Shown one piece after another: positions 1 to 9,428 of a DNA stretch of 34,192 nucleotides. The stretch lies in contig CALCOQ010000139.1 in the NCBI GenBank assembly GCA_937897005.1, positions 1-34,192 of the forward strand, in the 5' to 3' direction. Position 1 is the stretch's first letter. Each line of letters opens with the position of its first letter. A program made the translations under genes and the position numbers. The notes beneath the pieces are model-generated. The model saw only the letters and a list, made by a program, of their open reading frames with translations. It had not been told where the DNA came from and did no database searches. This stretch comes from an uncultured euryarchaeote (GTDB lineage Archaea; Thermoplasmatota; Poseidoniia; Poseidoniales; Poseidoniaceae).

Positions 1-38
1 AGCTTATCCGCTGCCTCTGAGATATATGCTTGAATTGA

Positions 39-2336
39 TCAACGTACGGTTGAGCCATTTGCTATTTCCCCATCGATGGTGACCAAACGAACGCCTCCTG
101 TCCCATCGTCAGCAGCGAGGAGCATGCCTTCTGACATGACGCCTCGGAGTTTACGAGGTTTAAGATTGGCAACAAAGACCACCCGCATACCCTCCATCTG
201 CGATGCACTGTAATATTCTTTCAACCCAGCGCAAACAGATCTACCTTCAGATGTTCCATCATCTATTTTGACCACCATCAGTTTATCTGCATCGGGATGT
301 TCATCCACTGATGTTATCGTTCCTGTTCTCAATTCAACTTGCATGAATGTCTCAAAATCAAGCCATGTCGTTCCTTCTGGTGCTTCTTCCATTTCTTCGT
401 CCCCCTCATTCTTACCCTTCTTCCCACCTTTGATACCATCTCCCATCTCATCTGAGGTGAGGGCAGCATCATCAGCATAGGATTGTTCTTCAGCGAGTAT
501 CTGCTCAAGATCGAGTTTCTGGAACAATGGTTCCGGTGGGCTATCGTTCCATTTCATTTCACTGGACCAATCGGTTGCAGAGCCCCAATCCATCTCACTG
601 ACATCACCTTCTTCTCCAAGAGCCTGCCAAAGCCTTTGTGCGCTGAAGGGAATGAAAGGTTGACTGACTATGGCCAGTAATCGAGATACTCTCCAAGAGA
701 AGGCGAGTGATGCGAGCGCTCCAGATGCATCTTCATCGTTTTGATCCTGTGGCTTGAGAAATTTCCATGGAGCCGCATTCTGAAGAAGCTGATTACCGAA
801 TTGGGCGATATTCATCACTCCGCGCAGCGCTTCCTTGTATCGATGCTTATCGAGGCTTTCACCAACCTTGAGGAACAATTCCTCGCTCTTCTCCATCAAG
901 GAATGAACCATCTCACCCCTTTCAAATATTTTCAGTGGATTCTCCATTTGTTCTCCAGTGTCCAGCCGTTGAGCCAAAGTCAGAACTCGATGCACGAAAT
1001 TCCCATGACAGCCAATCAATTCAGAGTTTATCTTCTCAACAAAATCAGGCCAATTGAAATCAGTATCATGATTCTCCGGCATATTGATTCCAAGATAGTA
1101 TCTGAGAGTATCAGGATCAAAGCGTTCCAGGAATGAAGGGAGCCAGACCGCGTGTTTGCGGCTTTTTGAGAATTGACCGCCTGCCAACATCAGGTATTCC
1201 ATCGCCGGAACATTGTCCTCCAAGTGCAGGTCTCCTGCTGCAGGCAGCGAGACTTCATCTTTGATGGTCAGACCGTTGGCAGCATGGTTCAATCCCATTA
1301 TCAGGGCTGGCCAAATGACCGTATGGAAGGGGATATTGTCCTTGCCGAGGAAATAGAGATGCCGTGGTTTCTCTCCAGAATCGGAGATTCTCCACCACTT
1401 TTCCCATGCATCATCACGACTGGAATATCTATCAGACCATATCTTGGCGCATGAAAGATACCCCTGCACCGCTTCAAACCAGACATAGACACACTTTCCC
1501 TTCCATTCTTCTTCTTCGAGTGGGATGGAAATACCCCAGTCGAGATCTCTGGTGATTGCACGTGGCCGCAGGCCCATATCCAACCACTGTTTCGTCATCG
1601 CTCTGACATTGGGCTTCCAGTAGGGCATTCTTTCAGTTGCATGTTCAACCAGGCGTTGTTGGAACAGATCCAATCTGTAGAACAGATGGTCAGTATCTCT
1701 GATCTCGATTTCTGCTTCGGGGTTCATTTTGGAGCGGGGATTCAGCAATTCATAGGCCTCGTATGTGGTTCCGCATGTGTCGCATTGATCCCCTCGTGCA
1801 CCCTCTGCACCACATTCAGGACATTCTCCTTCCACATATCGATCTGGAAGAAAACGCCCCTCACCATCAGTTCGCTGTTCGTAGTATTGCTGCATTGTCT
1901 TTCGTTCAAACAATCCCGCCTGAAAAAGAGAGGTGAAATTCTCTTGAACGATCTTCTTGTGCATTGGGTCACTTGTACGGTTGAACAATGCTCCTCCGAA
2001 TTCCTCTCCACGACAATCAATATTTGGCTGCCACATGCATCCTAGATTGAGTAATGCTTCTGTATTGGTTGCATGGAATTCATCAACAATCTCCTGAGGA
2101 GTGACACCTTTCTGCTCAGCACTGACAGTGATTGGCGTTCCATGTTCATCAGAGCCACTGACCATCAGTACGCGATTGCCTTTCGCTCGTTCGTATCTGA
2201 ACTGGATATCAGGTGGTAGGTAACATCCAGCAACATGGCCAAGGTGCAGGGGCCCGTTAGCATAGGGCCATGCTACACATATCAGTACATGTTGACCAGT
2301 CATCTGACCACCGATATTGAGGCCACACTGCGTCAT
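39..2336 (-). CDS. metG: Methionyl-tRNA synthetase with fused C-terminal EMAPII/Trbp111-like tRNA-binding domain (ORF extends to 2522, but start is probably 2336 or 2303)
   Basis: Class I signature 'AWPYANGPLHLGHVAGCYLPPD', Zn-knuckle 'CPECGAEGARGDQCDTCG', 'FSKSRKHAVW' KMSKS-like motif; C-terminal 'FMQVELRTGTITSVDEHPDADKLMVVKIDDG...SVCAGLKEYY' is a typical tRNA-binding OB fold. Confidence 0.95.
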   Translation of the reverse strand: MTQCGLNIGGQMTGQHVLICVAWPYANGPLHLGHVAGCYLPPDIQFRYERAKGNRVLMVSGSDEHGTPITVSAEQKGVTPQEIVDEFHATNTEALLNLGCMWQPNIDCRGEEFGGALFNRTSDPMHKKIVQENFTSLFQAGLFERKTMQQYYEQRTDGEGRFLPDRYVEGECPECGAEGARGDQCDTCGTTYEAYELLNPRSKMNPEAEIEIRDTDHLFYRLDLFQQRLVEHATERMPYWKPNVRAMTKQWLDMGLRPRAITRDLDWGISIPLEEEEWKGKCVYVWFEAVQGYLSCAKIWSDRYSSRDDAWEKWWRISDSGEKPRHLYFLGKDNIPFHTVIWPALIMGLNHAANGLTIKDEVSLPAAGDLHLEDNVPAMEYLMLAGGQFSKSRKHAVWLPSFLERFDPDTLRYYLGINMPENHDTDFNWPDFVEKINSELIGCHGNFVHRVLTLAQRLDTGEQMENPLKIFERGEMVHSLMEKSEELFLKVGESLDKHRYKEALRGVMNIAQFGNQLLQNAAPWKFLKPQDQNDEDASGALASLAFSWRVSRLLAIVSQPFIPFSAQRLWQALGEEGDVSEMDWGSATDWSSEMKWNDSPPEPLFQKLDLEQILAEEQSYADDAALTSDEMGDGIKGGKKGKNEGDEEMEEAPEGTTWLDFETFMQVELRTGTITSVDEHPDADKLMVVKIDDGTSEGRSVCAGLKEYYSASQMEGMRVVFVANLKPRKLRGVMSEGMLLAADDGTGGVRLVTIDGEIANGSTVR

Positions 2337-2422
2337 GATATGGTGATTTCCTAATCGACAACCCCTAATAACTTGAATCTTCACAGTGTGTTGTCGCCTC
2401 GCACAGGAGGGCGCACCCACCA

Positions 2423-3466
2423 ATGGTTTCCACCCTACTGATTTTGTATGCCGGGCTCGCCCTTGTGGTTTCTTTCCTTTGCAGTCTTTTAGAAAGTGTT
2501 CTGCTAAGTATTTCTCCTTCACATATCCAGGTGATGCAGAATAGGAAACAAAAAGCCGGGGAGATATGGTCCAGACTCAAAAACAACGATTCGGTCAGAC
2601 CGTTGACTGCCATTTTGACATTGAACACCATTGCCCATACAGTTGGTGCAGTAGGTGTTGGGTCAGTTGTTCATCAGGAGTATGGAAATGAATGGGTGGC
2701 TATTGCCTCGGCTATTTTGACAGTTGCTGTATTACTGTTATCAGAGATTCTTCCTAAAACTATAGGCTCTGCATACTGGAAAAAATTAGCCATTCCAATG
2801 GCGTATGTGACCAATGTATTGACCCTCGCACTAACAATTATCGTGGTCCCAATAGAGTGGTTCCGCAAGTTATTACCACAGGCTCAGAGGACAACAGTCA
2901 CTCGTGATGAATTAGCTGTTCTTGCCGATATCGGAGAAGAGGAGGGGACCCTTGAAGAAGATGAGGAGAAGGTGATATTGAATCTGTTGAGATTGGCTGA
3001 AATAAACATTGAGGAGATAATGACCCCTAGAGTTGTGGTCACTGCATTCCCCGCAGAATATACCGTTGAGCAGGTATTGGAGGAACACCCTATGCTCAGA
3101 GTGTCAAGAATCCCGGTCTATGGAGGGAATATCGATGAACTTCTAGGATTTGTCATACGTTCGGAAATTCTAATGGCTGCCAGTAAGAATCAATGGGAGA
3201 CCAAACTCAAAGATTTGATGAAACCTCTAGAGTTCATCAACGAAGGGGATAGTGTAGACCAATTGTTGGATATCTTCATCAAGAAACGTCAACAGATAAT
3301 GGCGGTCACCGATGAATTCGGTGGCACCTCTGGAATAGTCACATTTGAAGATGCGATTGAGACACTCTTGGGTGAAGAGATAGTTGATGAAACCGATGAG
3401 GCAGAGGATATGCGCGATGTCGCATTGGCTCTGTCCAGCAATGGTAATTCCGAATCAGAGGAGTGA
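2423..3466 (+). CDS. CNNM/CorC-type membrane protein (DUF21 transmembrane domain plus CBS-pair domain)
   Basis: N-terminal TM helices, 'EEGTLEEDEEKVILNLLRLAEINIEEIMTPRVVVTAF' and 'MAVTDEFGGTSGIVTFEDAIETLLGEEIVDETDE', typical of hemolysin C/CorC-like proteins. Confidence 0.9.
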   Translation: MVSTLLILYAGLALVVSFLCSLLESVLLSISPSHIQVMQNRKQKAGEIWSRLKNNDSVRPLTAILTLNTIAHTVGAVGVGSVVHQEYGNEWVAIASAILTVAVLLLSEILPKTIGSAYWKKLAIPMAYVTNVLTLALTIIVVPIEWFRKLLPQAQRTTVTRDELAVLADIGEEEGTLEEDEEKVILNLLRLAEINIEEIMTPRVVVTAFPAEYTVEQVLEEHPMLRVSRIPVYGGNIDELLGFVIRSEILMAASKNQWETKLKDLMKPLEFINEGDSVDQLLDIFIKKRQQIMAVTDEFGGTSGIVTFEDAIETLLGEEIVDETDEAEDMRDVALALSSNGNSESEE

Positions 3467-4450
3467 TTCCTCCAGGAATTTCTGTGTGATTTGTGCTCGA
3501 CCTTTGTGTTCACTGTCACCCGAATGCCTCAGATCATCAAGAATATGTGCCTCGTGGTCTACTTTCAGATACTCCAACAAGAGATTGTAATGTTCCACTC
3601 CCAATCTTGAATCATCGGCAGCCTGAACAACCAATGTTCTTACCTCGGGAATACCCCATCTTGGGACCATGATGTCTTCAGGTTCTGTGAATCTCTCTTC
3701 GGGATGAATCTTTTTCAATGCATGCTGCAACCATCGATAAAGCAGTGGTTTGATGATTCTAGAAGGCCCTGTGAGATATTCATCAAGGATCAGGTTGTAA
3801 TTGGTCATAGGAGACTCTAGAACAACGCATTTCAGGTGGCTCCGCCACCAACCTTCCATTCGCGAACTGAGTTTCAATGCGATGAATGAGCCAAGACTAT
3901 GTCCACAGATTGCAATGTTTGTGATTCTCTCTCTAGGTAAGGAATTGAGTAGTGCAACAGCATCTTGAGCACATTTCAGAGCGGTGAACTCATGATCATC
4001 CGGGGCATGGCCATGACCACGAAGATCCATGGCAAGTATATGGAAACCATGGATGCCCTTGGCTCTGTTATGAGATCTGCTTGAATTAGAACTCCATCCA
4101 TGCAGAAAGAATACCAGCGGTGCTGCAGCATCACCTTCCCATTTCATATGAGCATGAATAGGCACACCATCTCTTTCAGTGGTGACTGCTTCCCACTCAT
4201 CACCAGAAATACAATCTTCCAGTCTTCTATTAGTCCTGAACAATCGTCTCAAAATCCATATTCTGAATGATTCATGAAACAAGAAAAGGCTGCTGGCAAC
4301 TGCAATGATGGAAATTGAAATTGTAGAGGTTGATGACTCATTGAAGATGATTGTTGAGATTGCAATGACGAGCAAAGCAATGCTCAATGCCAAGAGTAAA
4401 TACTCAATGGGATGGGCTGGAGTGGCCTTTCTTGCAACAACGTGCCTCAT
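3455..4450 (-). CDS. Alpha/beta hydrolase with N-terminal transmembrane segments
   Basis: 'FFLHGWSSNSSRS', nucleophile elbow 'AICGHSLGSFIAL', C-terminal Asp ('QAADDSRLG') and His ('LRHSGD'); two hydrophobic N-terminal segments. Confidence 0.88.
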   Translation of the reverse strand: MRHVVARKATPAHPIEYLLLALSIALLVIAISTIIFNESSTSTISISIIAVASSLFLFHESFRIWILRRLFRTNRRLEDCISGDEWEAVTTERDGVPIHAHMKWEGDAAAPLVFFLHGWSSNSSRSHNRAKGIHGFHILAMDLRGHGHAPDDHEFTALKCAQDAVALLNSLPRERITNIAICGHSLGSFIALKLSSRMEGWWRSHLKCVVLESPMTNYNLILDEYLTGPSRIIKPLLYRWLQHALKKIHPEERFTEPEDIMVPRWGIPEVRTLVVQAADDSRLGVEHYNLLLEYLKVDHEAHILDDLRHSGDSEHKGRAQITQKFLEESLL

Positions 4451-5250
4451 GAGTCATCATCCGCATCAGCAGCAGAACGTTTCTCATCGATCTTGGCGAT
4501 TCTCTTGGCACCGAATTCTCCGAGACTCTCCAACCGAGCAAGCCAACCAGTCTCCTTTCCAGTTGGCACATGGTGCACGAGATAGGCTCCGAACATCTTA
4601 TCCCACATACCCTGGTTGTTTTCCCTGCCAACCACTCTTTTGAAGATATATTCAGAAATCGGGAAGGCTAGACAGATAAGACATAGAGTGATCATCTGAG
4701 CATCCACTCCATCAGAACTACTGTTACCGATACCTGATATGGCAAGGAAACCCAATCCTAAAAACAGCATTGGTGTGTTGATATTCGTCATGATTCCATG
4801 AAGAAAAATCGGTTTCCCACCCTTCCAACTGACATATTTGGTCCTAGAAACGAACTCACCGATATTCCTTCCGAATTTGGCAGGAATGAACAGGACATTG
4901 GATAGTGGTAGTAATAGTCCAGCGATTAGTGGCCATGTCATATCGCCAGTACCGGTGAATATCAGTAGCGACATGACTGCAATGAGAATACCCCAGTTCC
5001 AAGCGAAGTTGACAATCCAAGCAGCAGCCCGATTTGTTTTACCTGCAGCAACGAATTCGCTAGGGAAATCACGAGTGGGACGCTCTCTTTTGACCCTTAC
5101 ACGCGCTTGTCTAGGGGACTTGGCCTTTGGTGCAGCCTTGGCCTTAGGTACCGCCTTTGCTTTTGGTACCGCCTTGGCCTTTGGTACTGCCTTTGCTGTC
5201 GGCTTCTTATCAATCTCTCCTGCCTTGTCAAGTAATCCCATTTGTATCAA
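4447..5250 (-). CDS. Multi-pass membrane protein with N-terminal Lys/Ala/Pro repeat; unknown function
   Basis: Long ORF overlapping its downstream neighbour by 4 nt; N-terminal 'KAVPKAKAVPKAKAVPKAKAAPKAK', then about 4 hydrophobic segments. Confidence 0.75.
   Translation of the reverse strand: MIQMGLLDKAGEIDKKPTAKAVPKAKAVPKAKAVPKAKAAPKAKSPRQARVRVKRERPTRDFPSEFVAAGKTNRAAAWIVNFAWNWGILIAVMSLLIFTGTGDMTWPLIAGLLLPLSNVLFIPAKFGRNIGEFVSRTKYVSWKGGKPIFLHGIMTNINTPMLFLGLGFLAISGIGNSSSDGVDAQMITLCLICLAFPISEYIFKRVVGRENNQGMWDKMFGAYLVHHVPTGKETGWLARLESLGEFGAKRIAKIDEKRSAADADDDS
5119..5198 (-). repeat. Tandem ~18-bp coding repeat encoding K-A-[VA]-P-K-A
   Basis: Near-identical 'gccttkgcctttggtaccgc' units encoding KAVPKAKAVPKAKAVPKAKAAPKAK. 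Confidence 0.8.
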
Positions 5251-6374
5251 CTTCCATATTGTGAACCGGCCTCACTGTAAATAGCGAATTCAGTCGATTG
5301 AGTGAATGCCTGTATGTCATCTTCGGGTAGATCCAATAACAGTGAATCCACCATTCCGAAGAACTCAATCCTCTCATTTTCACCAGCATTTCCTGGATCA
5401 CTGGCGACCGCAGCATACAACTCAAAGGAATCACTGCGGATGAACGAATCGGGATCGGGCAACTTGGCCAATAGATTGTCAACAATAGAAACGAATTCAG
5501 CAAAGATATCTGAATCCTCGGCCTGCACTTCAATCTCTTCCTCATCTTCGATTTCAAGCGATGACAATGGCTGTTCTCCTTGAATAACGGCCTTGATCGA
5601 TTTATGTTCGCTGATCAACTGTTCTAATTTTGGCTTGAGCTTCCTCAATTTCGATGTCTGGCTCTTCTGTTTAGCCAACTGGTACTTTGGTTTCAATTTC
5701 TTGATGTTGGCTTCAAGTTCACTCTTACGCGCACTTAAATCCTCTAGAGTTTGGGAATCGAGGACATGCTCTGAATCATCATCTTCAGACATCTCTTCAA
5801 TATCCTCTTCTTCTTCATGAGATTCTTCCTCTATTTCTTCAAGTTCTTCTTCATCTTCATCTAGAAGTTCAATTGTGGGGGCATCTCTTATCTCGGCTAT
5901 CTTAGAGTCATGTTCAGCCTTCCGCTTCACGATTATCTCACGATCCAATTGGTGACCGAAACGGTCAGCATATCTATCGAGAAGACTACCAACTTCACCT
6001 TCGCCTAAACGATCAATATGGCCATAGACTTGTTGCAGAGGCTTACTGCTGCCCCGCTTCCATAGGGAGTCATATCCATCTTTCTTCTTCTCCTTGGTCA
6101 TATCAGGGGGTGCGAGACCAGAGATTGTGGGAGCAGAGGAACCTTCCAAGACACCCTTTGCAGGTTTGGCAGGAGAAACTGGAGGTGGTGGGACCGGAAT
6201 TACATCTCCTGATGGAGGCGGAGGGGGAGGGATGGCAGCGGCTGCACCAGGGGGTGGAGGAATGGCAGCGATTGCACCAGGGGGTGGAGGAATGGCAGCG
6301 ATTGCACCAGGGGGTGGAGGAAGACCCCCCATGGCAGGTGGCGCAGCACCCTTCTTCTTCTTCTTGCGTCCCAT
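5247..6374 (-). CDS. Proline-rich N-terminus plus acidic coiled-coil protein; unknown function
   Basis: ORF overlapping 4447..5250 by 4 nt; 'PPPPGAIAAIPPPPGAIAAIPPPPGAAAAIPPPPPP' N-terminus, then Glu-rich and Lys/Gln/Leu coiled-coil segments. Confidence 0.75.
   Translation of the reverse strand: MGRKKKKKGAAPPAMGGLPPPPGAIAAIPPPPGAIAAIPPPPGAAAAIPPPPPPSGDVIPVPPPPVSPAKPAKGVLEGSSAPTISGLAPPDMTKEKKKDGYDSLWKRGSSKPLQQVYGHIDRLGEGEVGSLLDRYADRFGHQLDREIIVKRKAEHDSKIAEIRDAPTIELLDEDEEELEEIEEESHEEEEDIEEMSEDDDSEHVLDSQTLEDLSARKSELEANIKKLKPKYQLAKQKSQTSKLRKLKPKLEQLISEHKSIKAVIQGEQPLSSLEIEDEEEIEVQAEDSDIFAEFVSIVDNLLAKLPDPDSFIRSDSFELYAAVASDPGNAGENERIEFFGMVDSLLLDLPEDDIQAFTQSTEFAIYSEAGSQYGS
6232..6321 (-). repeat. Three tandem 30-bp coding repeats (consensus on + strand: atggcagcgattgcaccagggggtggagga)
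   Basis: Units 6232-6261, 6262-6291, 6292-6321; units 2 and 3 identical, unit 1 differs at 2 positions; encode PPPPGAIAAI. Confidence 0.9.
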
Positions 6375-6471
6375 GTTGTCACCCTACGGGTGAAACGGGC
6401 ACCTTGCCCTTCTTCTTTAACATTGACCGAATAAGAGTACGAGTGGCTTCAAGAAATATCCTCAATTTGAA

Positions 6472-7761
6472 TCATGAGAGCAATGAGCCCCAACCCTTGA
6501 GGACCACGAACGCTGCTGCAGCCTCAGGCATCTCCATTACATCTCCTGCTGACCCTTCAGCATGGAATTCGCCAATACGGGTATTGATATCTTCAGCGTT
6601 GATTTCAATTTTCATTTTTCCATCCTGTGGCAATGCAACAGCCTCAGTCAATGGGTCGAATGGGTTGCCACCATCCGGGTCCAAGCGGTTGAGCGGGAAT
6701 TCAGTCACTCTCAATCCACATTTTCCATGTAGTGATGTTGGATATCTAATGACCCTGTGGCAGTCGATAGTGACTACTTCATCGGTTTCACCAGCACTGC
6801 CTAGTACAACCGCGGAATCATTCTGTAGAATATCGATGAATGCGTCTCTATAATAATTCGAATCACCACCCCTTCCTCCAAGCGCATTCAGATTACCTTC
6901 CTCCAGTTTCGCTCTTCGTGTTGGATGAGCAACAAGTTCTGCAATATCTTCGACAGCTTTCTTTCCACGACTCCGCTTCAGGCCACGAATTCTAGCGGAC
7001 CTCTTCAATGAATCAACATAAGTATCGATAATCAATTTCACTTCTTTCCCTTCCCCTTCTCTGACTTTATCCAATTTAGAAAGGGTCTGTGAAAGACCAG
7101 TTCGTAATCTGAGGGCCCAGCCGCTGGCATCTGAATCCGCCGAACGAGGTAGTAAGGAGGTGACGTCAACTCCATCCCCTCTGATATGTGATACCAATTC
7201 TCGTCTCGCTTCGCTATCAAGATGGGCGAGTTTCGGGTCGCGATAATGAAGATGAAAACCTCTGTGGCCGGAAAATGTCAATTGCAGGTATTTTTCTTCG
7301 AATCCGAACTCGGGTTCCAAGAAATCATTCCAGAGCCGCCATGCCTGTTCTCTGATCTGCTCAAGCATTCCGATGAAGTCCGTATCGACAACTCCTGGTA
7401 GATGATCACCATCGAGATCGAAAATCAAGTCAGCACCCAGCCATCCTTTCTCTTTCATTTTGTAGATGGTAGGATCTTTCCAATATGCTGTGCTGTAGAA
7501 TACGGAATGGGGTGTTCTATCAATCAGGTGATGTTTGATGCTGCTGGTATCGGGAAATCCAATATGCCTTTTTGGCACCCCTCCGCCAAATGGTAACAAC
7601 ATCCACTCTCTTGTTCTCAACCGTGGAGGGGTCCATGGGGTAAATGTCCGATAATGTTGTTCAAATCGGTGCGCGAATACAGCCCAGCCCTTGACCATGG
7701 AACATGCCCCCGGTCCCTCTCTGAGGCTGAGGGGTGATGAATGACGCGGTAAGGGCATCAA
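6472..7761 (-). CDS. priS: DNA primase small (catalytic) subunit; start could be internal at 7698
   Basis: 'LIFDLDGDH' catalytic motif, 'LQLTFSGHRGFHLHY', 'DCHRVIRYPTSLHGKCGLRV', all characteristic of archaeal/eukaryotic PriS. Confidence 0.93.
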   Translation of the reverse strand: MMPLPRHSSPLSLREGPGACSMVKGWAVFAHRFEQHYRTFTPWTPPRLRTREWMLLPFGGGVPKRHIGFPDTSSIKHHLIDRTPHSVFYSTAYWKDPTIYKMKEKGWLGADLIFDLDGDHLPGVVDTDFIGMLEQIREQAWRLWNDFLEPEFGFEEKYLQLTFSGHRGFHLHYRDPKLAHLDSEARRELVSHIRGDGVDVTSLLPRSADSDASGWALRLRTGLSQTLSKLDKVREGEGKEVKLIIDTYVDSLKRSARIRGLKRSRGKKAVEDIAELVAHPTRRAKLEEGNLNALGGRGGDSNYYRDAFIDILQNDSAVVLGSAGETDEVVTIDCHRVIRYPTSLHGKCGLRVTEFPLNRLDPDGGNPFDPLTEAVALPQDGKMKIEINAEDINTRIGEFHAEGSAGDVMEMPEAAAAFVVLKGWGSLLS

Positions 7762-8003
7762 CGATAGAAGCGCTTCTCAGCGTCCTTGCCTGCAGTTGCT
7801 GCGCCACGTCCTGTTATCTTCTGGTAACAATCCCAACAGGCATAATGCTCGTCAATCGGTATCGATTGACCAAAAGTCAAACGAATACCGCAACCATGGC
7901 ATAATGGTCCAAGCTCACCATTTGGAGATTGGGCCAGAGGAACGTGGTCATGCGGCATCAGTATCGCTATTGCGTTGGGGTACAGGTCTTTGAATGTGAG
8001 CAT
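7758..8003 (-). CDS. Small CxxC...CxxC zinc-ribbon-like protein
   Basis: 81-aa ORF with 'CHGCGIRLTFGQSIPIDEHYACWDCYQK'; overlaps the priS ORF start by 4 nt and abuts the HEAT-repeat gene, same strand. Confidence 0.65.
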   Translation of the reverse strand: MLTFKDLYPNAIAILMPHDHVPLAQSPNGELGPLCHGCGIRLTFGQSIPIDEHYACWDCYQKITGRGAATAGKDAEKRFYR

Positions 8004-8489
8004 TCACCATTTGGAATTCGCAGCGTCAGGGCCATGCGAGAACTGCAACAGATCCAGAGCAACTTCACAAGATTCAGAGATTTCTTGGTTAGGGTCATCG
8101 AGATGTTTGCGAAGTATTGATCCAATCTCGGTACTACCGATCGCCCCCATAGCCTCAGCTGCTTCATGCCTGACCATCACATGCTCCTGTGCATCATTCA
8201 AGATATTGACCAATGCAGGCAATGCTTGCCGATCTTGCATCTGCCCGAGCACATATGCCAATTCGTGCTTCAATAATGTCGAATGGCATGAAAAACCGCT
8301 GCATAATGCATCAATCGCCTCCTCGCCACCAATATTTCGTAATGAAAAGAGCGCTCGCATTCGTTGAAACATCCTCTCCTCTGAATCCAGTAAGGTCCGT
8401 TTCAATGATGAGACATCTGAGTTAGATGAGGGAGGTGCGGGGTCAACCGAACCGAATTTACTGACTCCTGGAACGCCATCATCATCCAT
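8004..8489 (-). CDS. HEAT-repeat protein (PBS-lyase/deoxyhypusine hydroxylase-like repeats)
   Basis: Repeats such as 'LLKHELAYVLGQMQDRQALPALVNILNDAQEHVMVRHEAAEAMGAIGSTEIGSILRKHLDDPNQEISESCEVALD'. Confidence 0.85.
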   Translation of the reverse strand: MDDDGVPGVSKFGSVDPAPPSSNSDVSSLKRTLLDSEERMFQRMRALFSLRNIGGEEAIDALCSGFSCHSTLLKHELAYVLGQMQDRQALPALVNILNDAQEHVMVRHEAAEAMGAIGSTEIGSILRKHLDDPNQEISESCEVALDLLQFSHGPDAANSKW

Positions 8490-8491
8490 GT

Positions 8492-9376
8492 TCAGACCTC
8501 TGAGCCAATGAATTGAATTCCTTCGGCATTGAAATCTGGATTTATCAATCCGATAGCCTGGCCTTGTTTCAAAAAGTGCTTGACTGAATCTCTTCCTTCC
8601 GGGCCATAATCTATTGTCCGTTGATTGACATACATACTGACGAATCTCTCATTTGTCGCATCATCTATTCCACGTCCCCATGATTTGGCGAAAGCCAATG
8701 CCTGCTCAGGGTTTGAAATTGCATACTCTATGCTTTGTCTGGTCCATCTCGTGATTTCACTCATTATTTCCTCACCAAGATCCCTTCTGACAATATTTCC
8801 ACCAAGAGGCATCGGCCATCCATTGTTCTCCTTTGCCCACCATACCCCAAGGTCCAGATGAACTTCAAGGCCATGTTCTCTATAGGTCAATTGACCTTCA
8901 TGGATAATCAATCCCGCATCTACCCGTCCTTCAAGTACCGCTTCGAAGATCTCATCGAATGCAATGACTTCTGTCTGGACATCTCCCCAAGCCAACCTAA
9001 GGCCTAGATACGCACTTGTTTTCAACCCCGGAATTGCAATCAGGCCACTCTTCACATCATTCAAAGTCTTGCCTTCGAGTGCAACCACCATCGGCCCATA
9101 TCCCTCCCCCATACTGGCTCCACAATTCATCAATGCATATTCTTGAGATACCTCGGGAAATGAATGGATGCTGATGGCACTGACCTCAAGTTCATTGTTC
9201 ATGGCACGGTGATTCAAGGTCTCGATATCCTGCAATTCGTGAATGAATGAATATCCCGGAGTATTGATCAGACCAGTGGTCAGAGCGTGGAACATGAATG
9301 CATCATCTGGATCGGGGGAATGCCCAATTCTAATGATTCTTCTACCGCCCTCATCCACAGGGAAAGATACCACCAT
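8492..9376 (-). CDS. mqnD: 1,4-dihydroxy-6-naphthoate synthase (futalosine pathway)
   Basis: 'IGHSPDPDDAFMFHAL', 'DIETLNHRA...EVSAISIHSFPEV', 'GASMGEGYGPMVV' typical of MqnD. Confidence 0.9.
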   Translation of the reverse strand: MVVSFPVDEGGRRIIRIGHSPDPDDAFMFHALTTGLINTPGYSFIHELQDIETLNHRAMNNELEVSAISIHSFPEVSQEYALMNCGASMGEGYGPMVVALEGKTLNDVKSGLIAIPGLKTSAYLGLRLAWGDVQTEVIAFDEIFEAVLEGRVDAGLIIHEGQLTYREHGLEVHLDLGVWWAKENNGWPMPLGGNIVRRDLGEEIMSEITRWTRQSIEYAISNPEQALAFAKSWGRGIDDATNERFVSMYVNQRTIDYGPEGRDSVKHFLKQGQAIGLINPDFNAEGIQFIGSEV

Positions 9377-9428
9377 GGGTCGGCGAATCAGGGTTTCTAC
9401 TTCAAGTTAGGCGATGAGTATTGAGAGA

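Noticed and set aside
6232-6321. CRISPR-like direct repeats
   Set aside because: Repeats are contiguous without spacers and encode an in-frame PPPPGAIAAI protein repeat.
6110-6853. 247-aa plus-strand ORF over the proline-rich gene and priS
   Set aside because: Antisense to two supported genes; low complexity arises from the complementary repeat.
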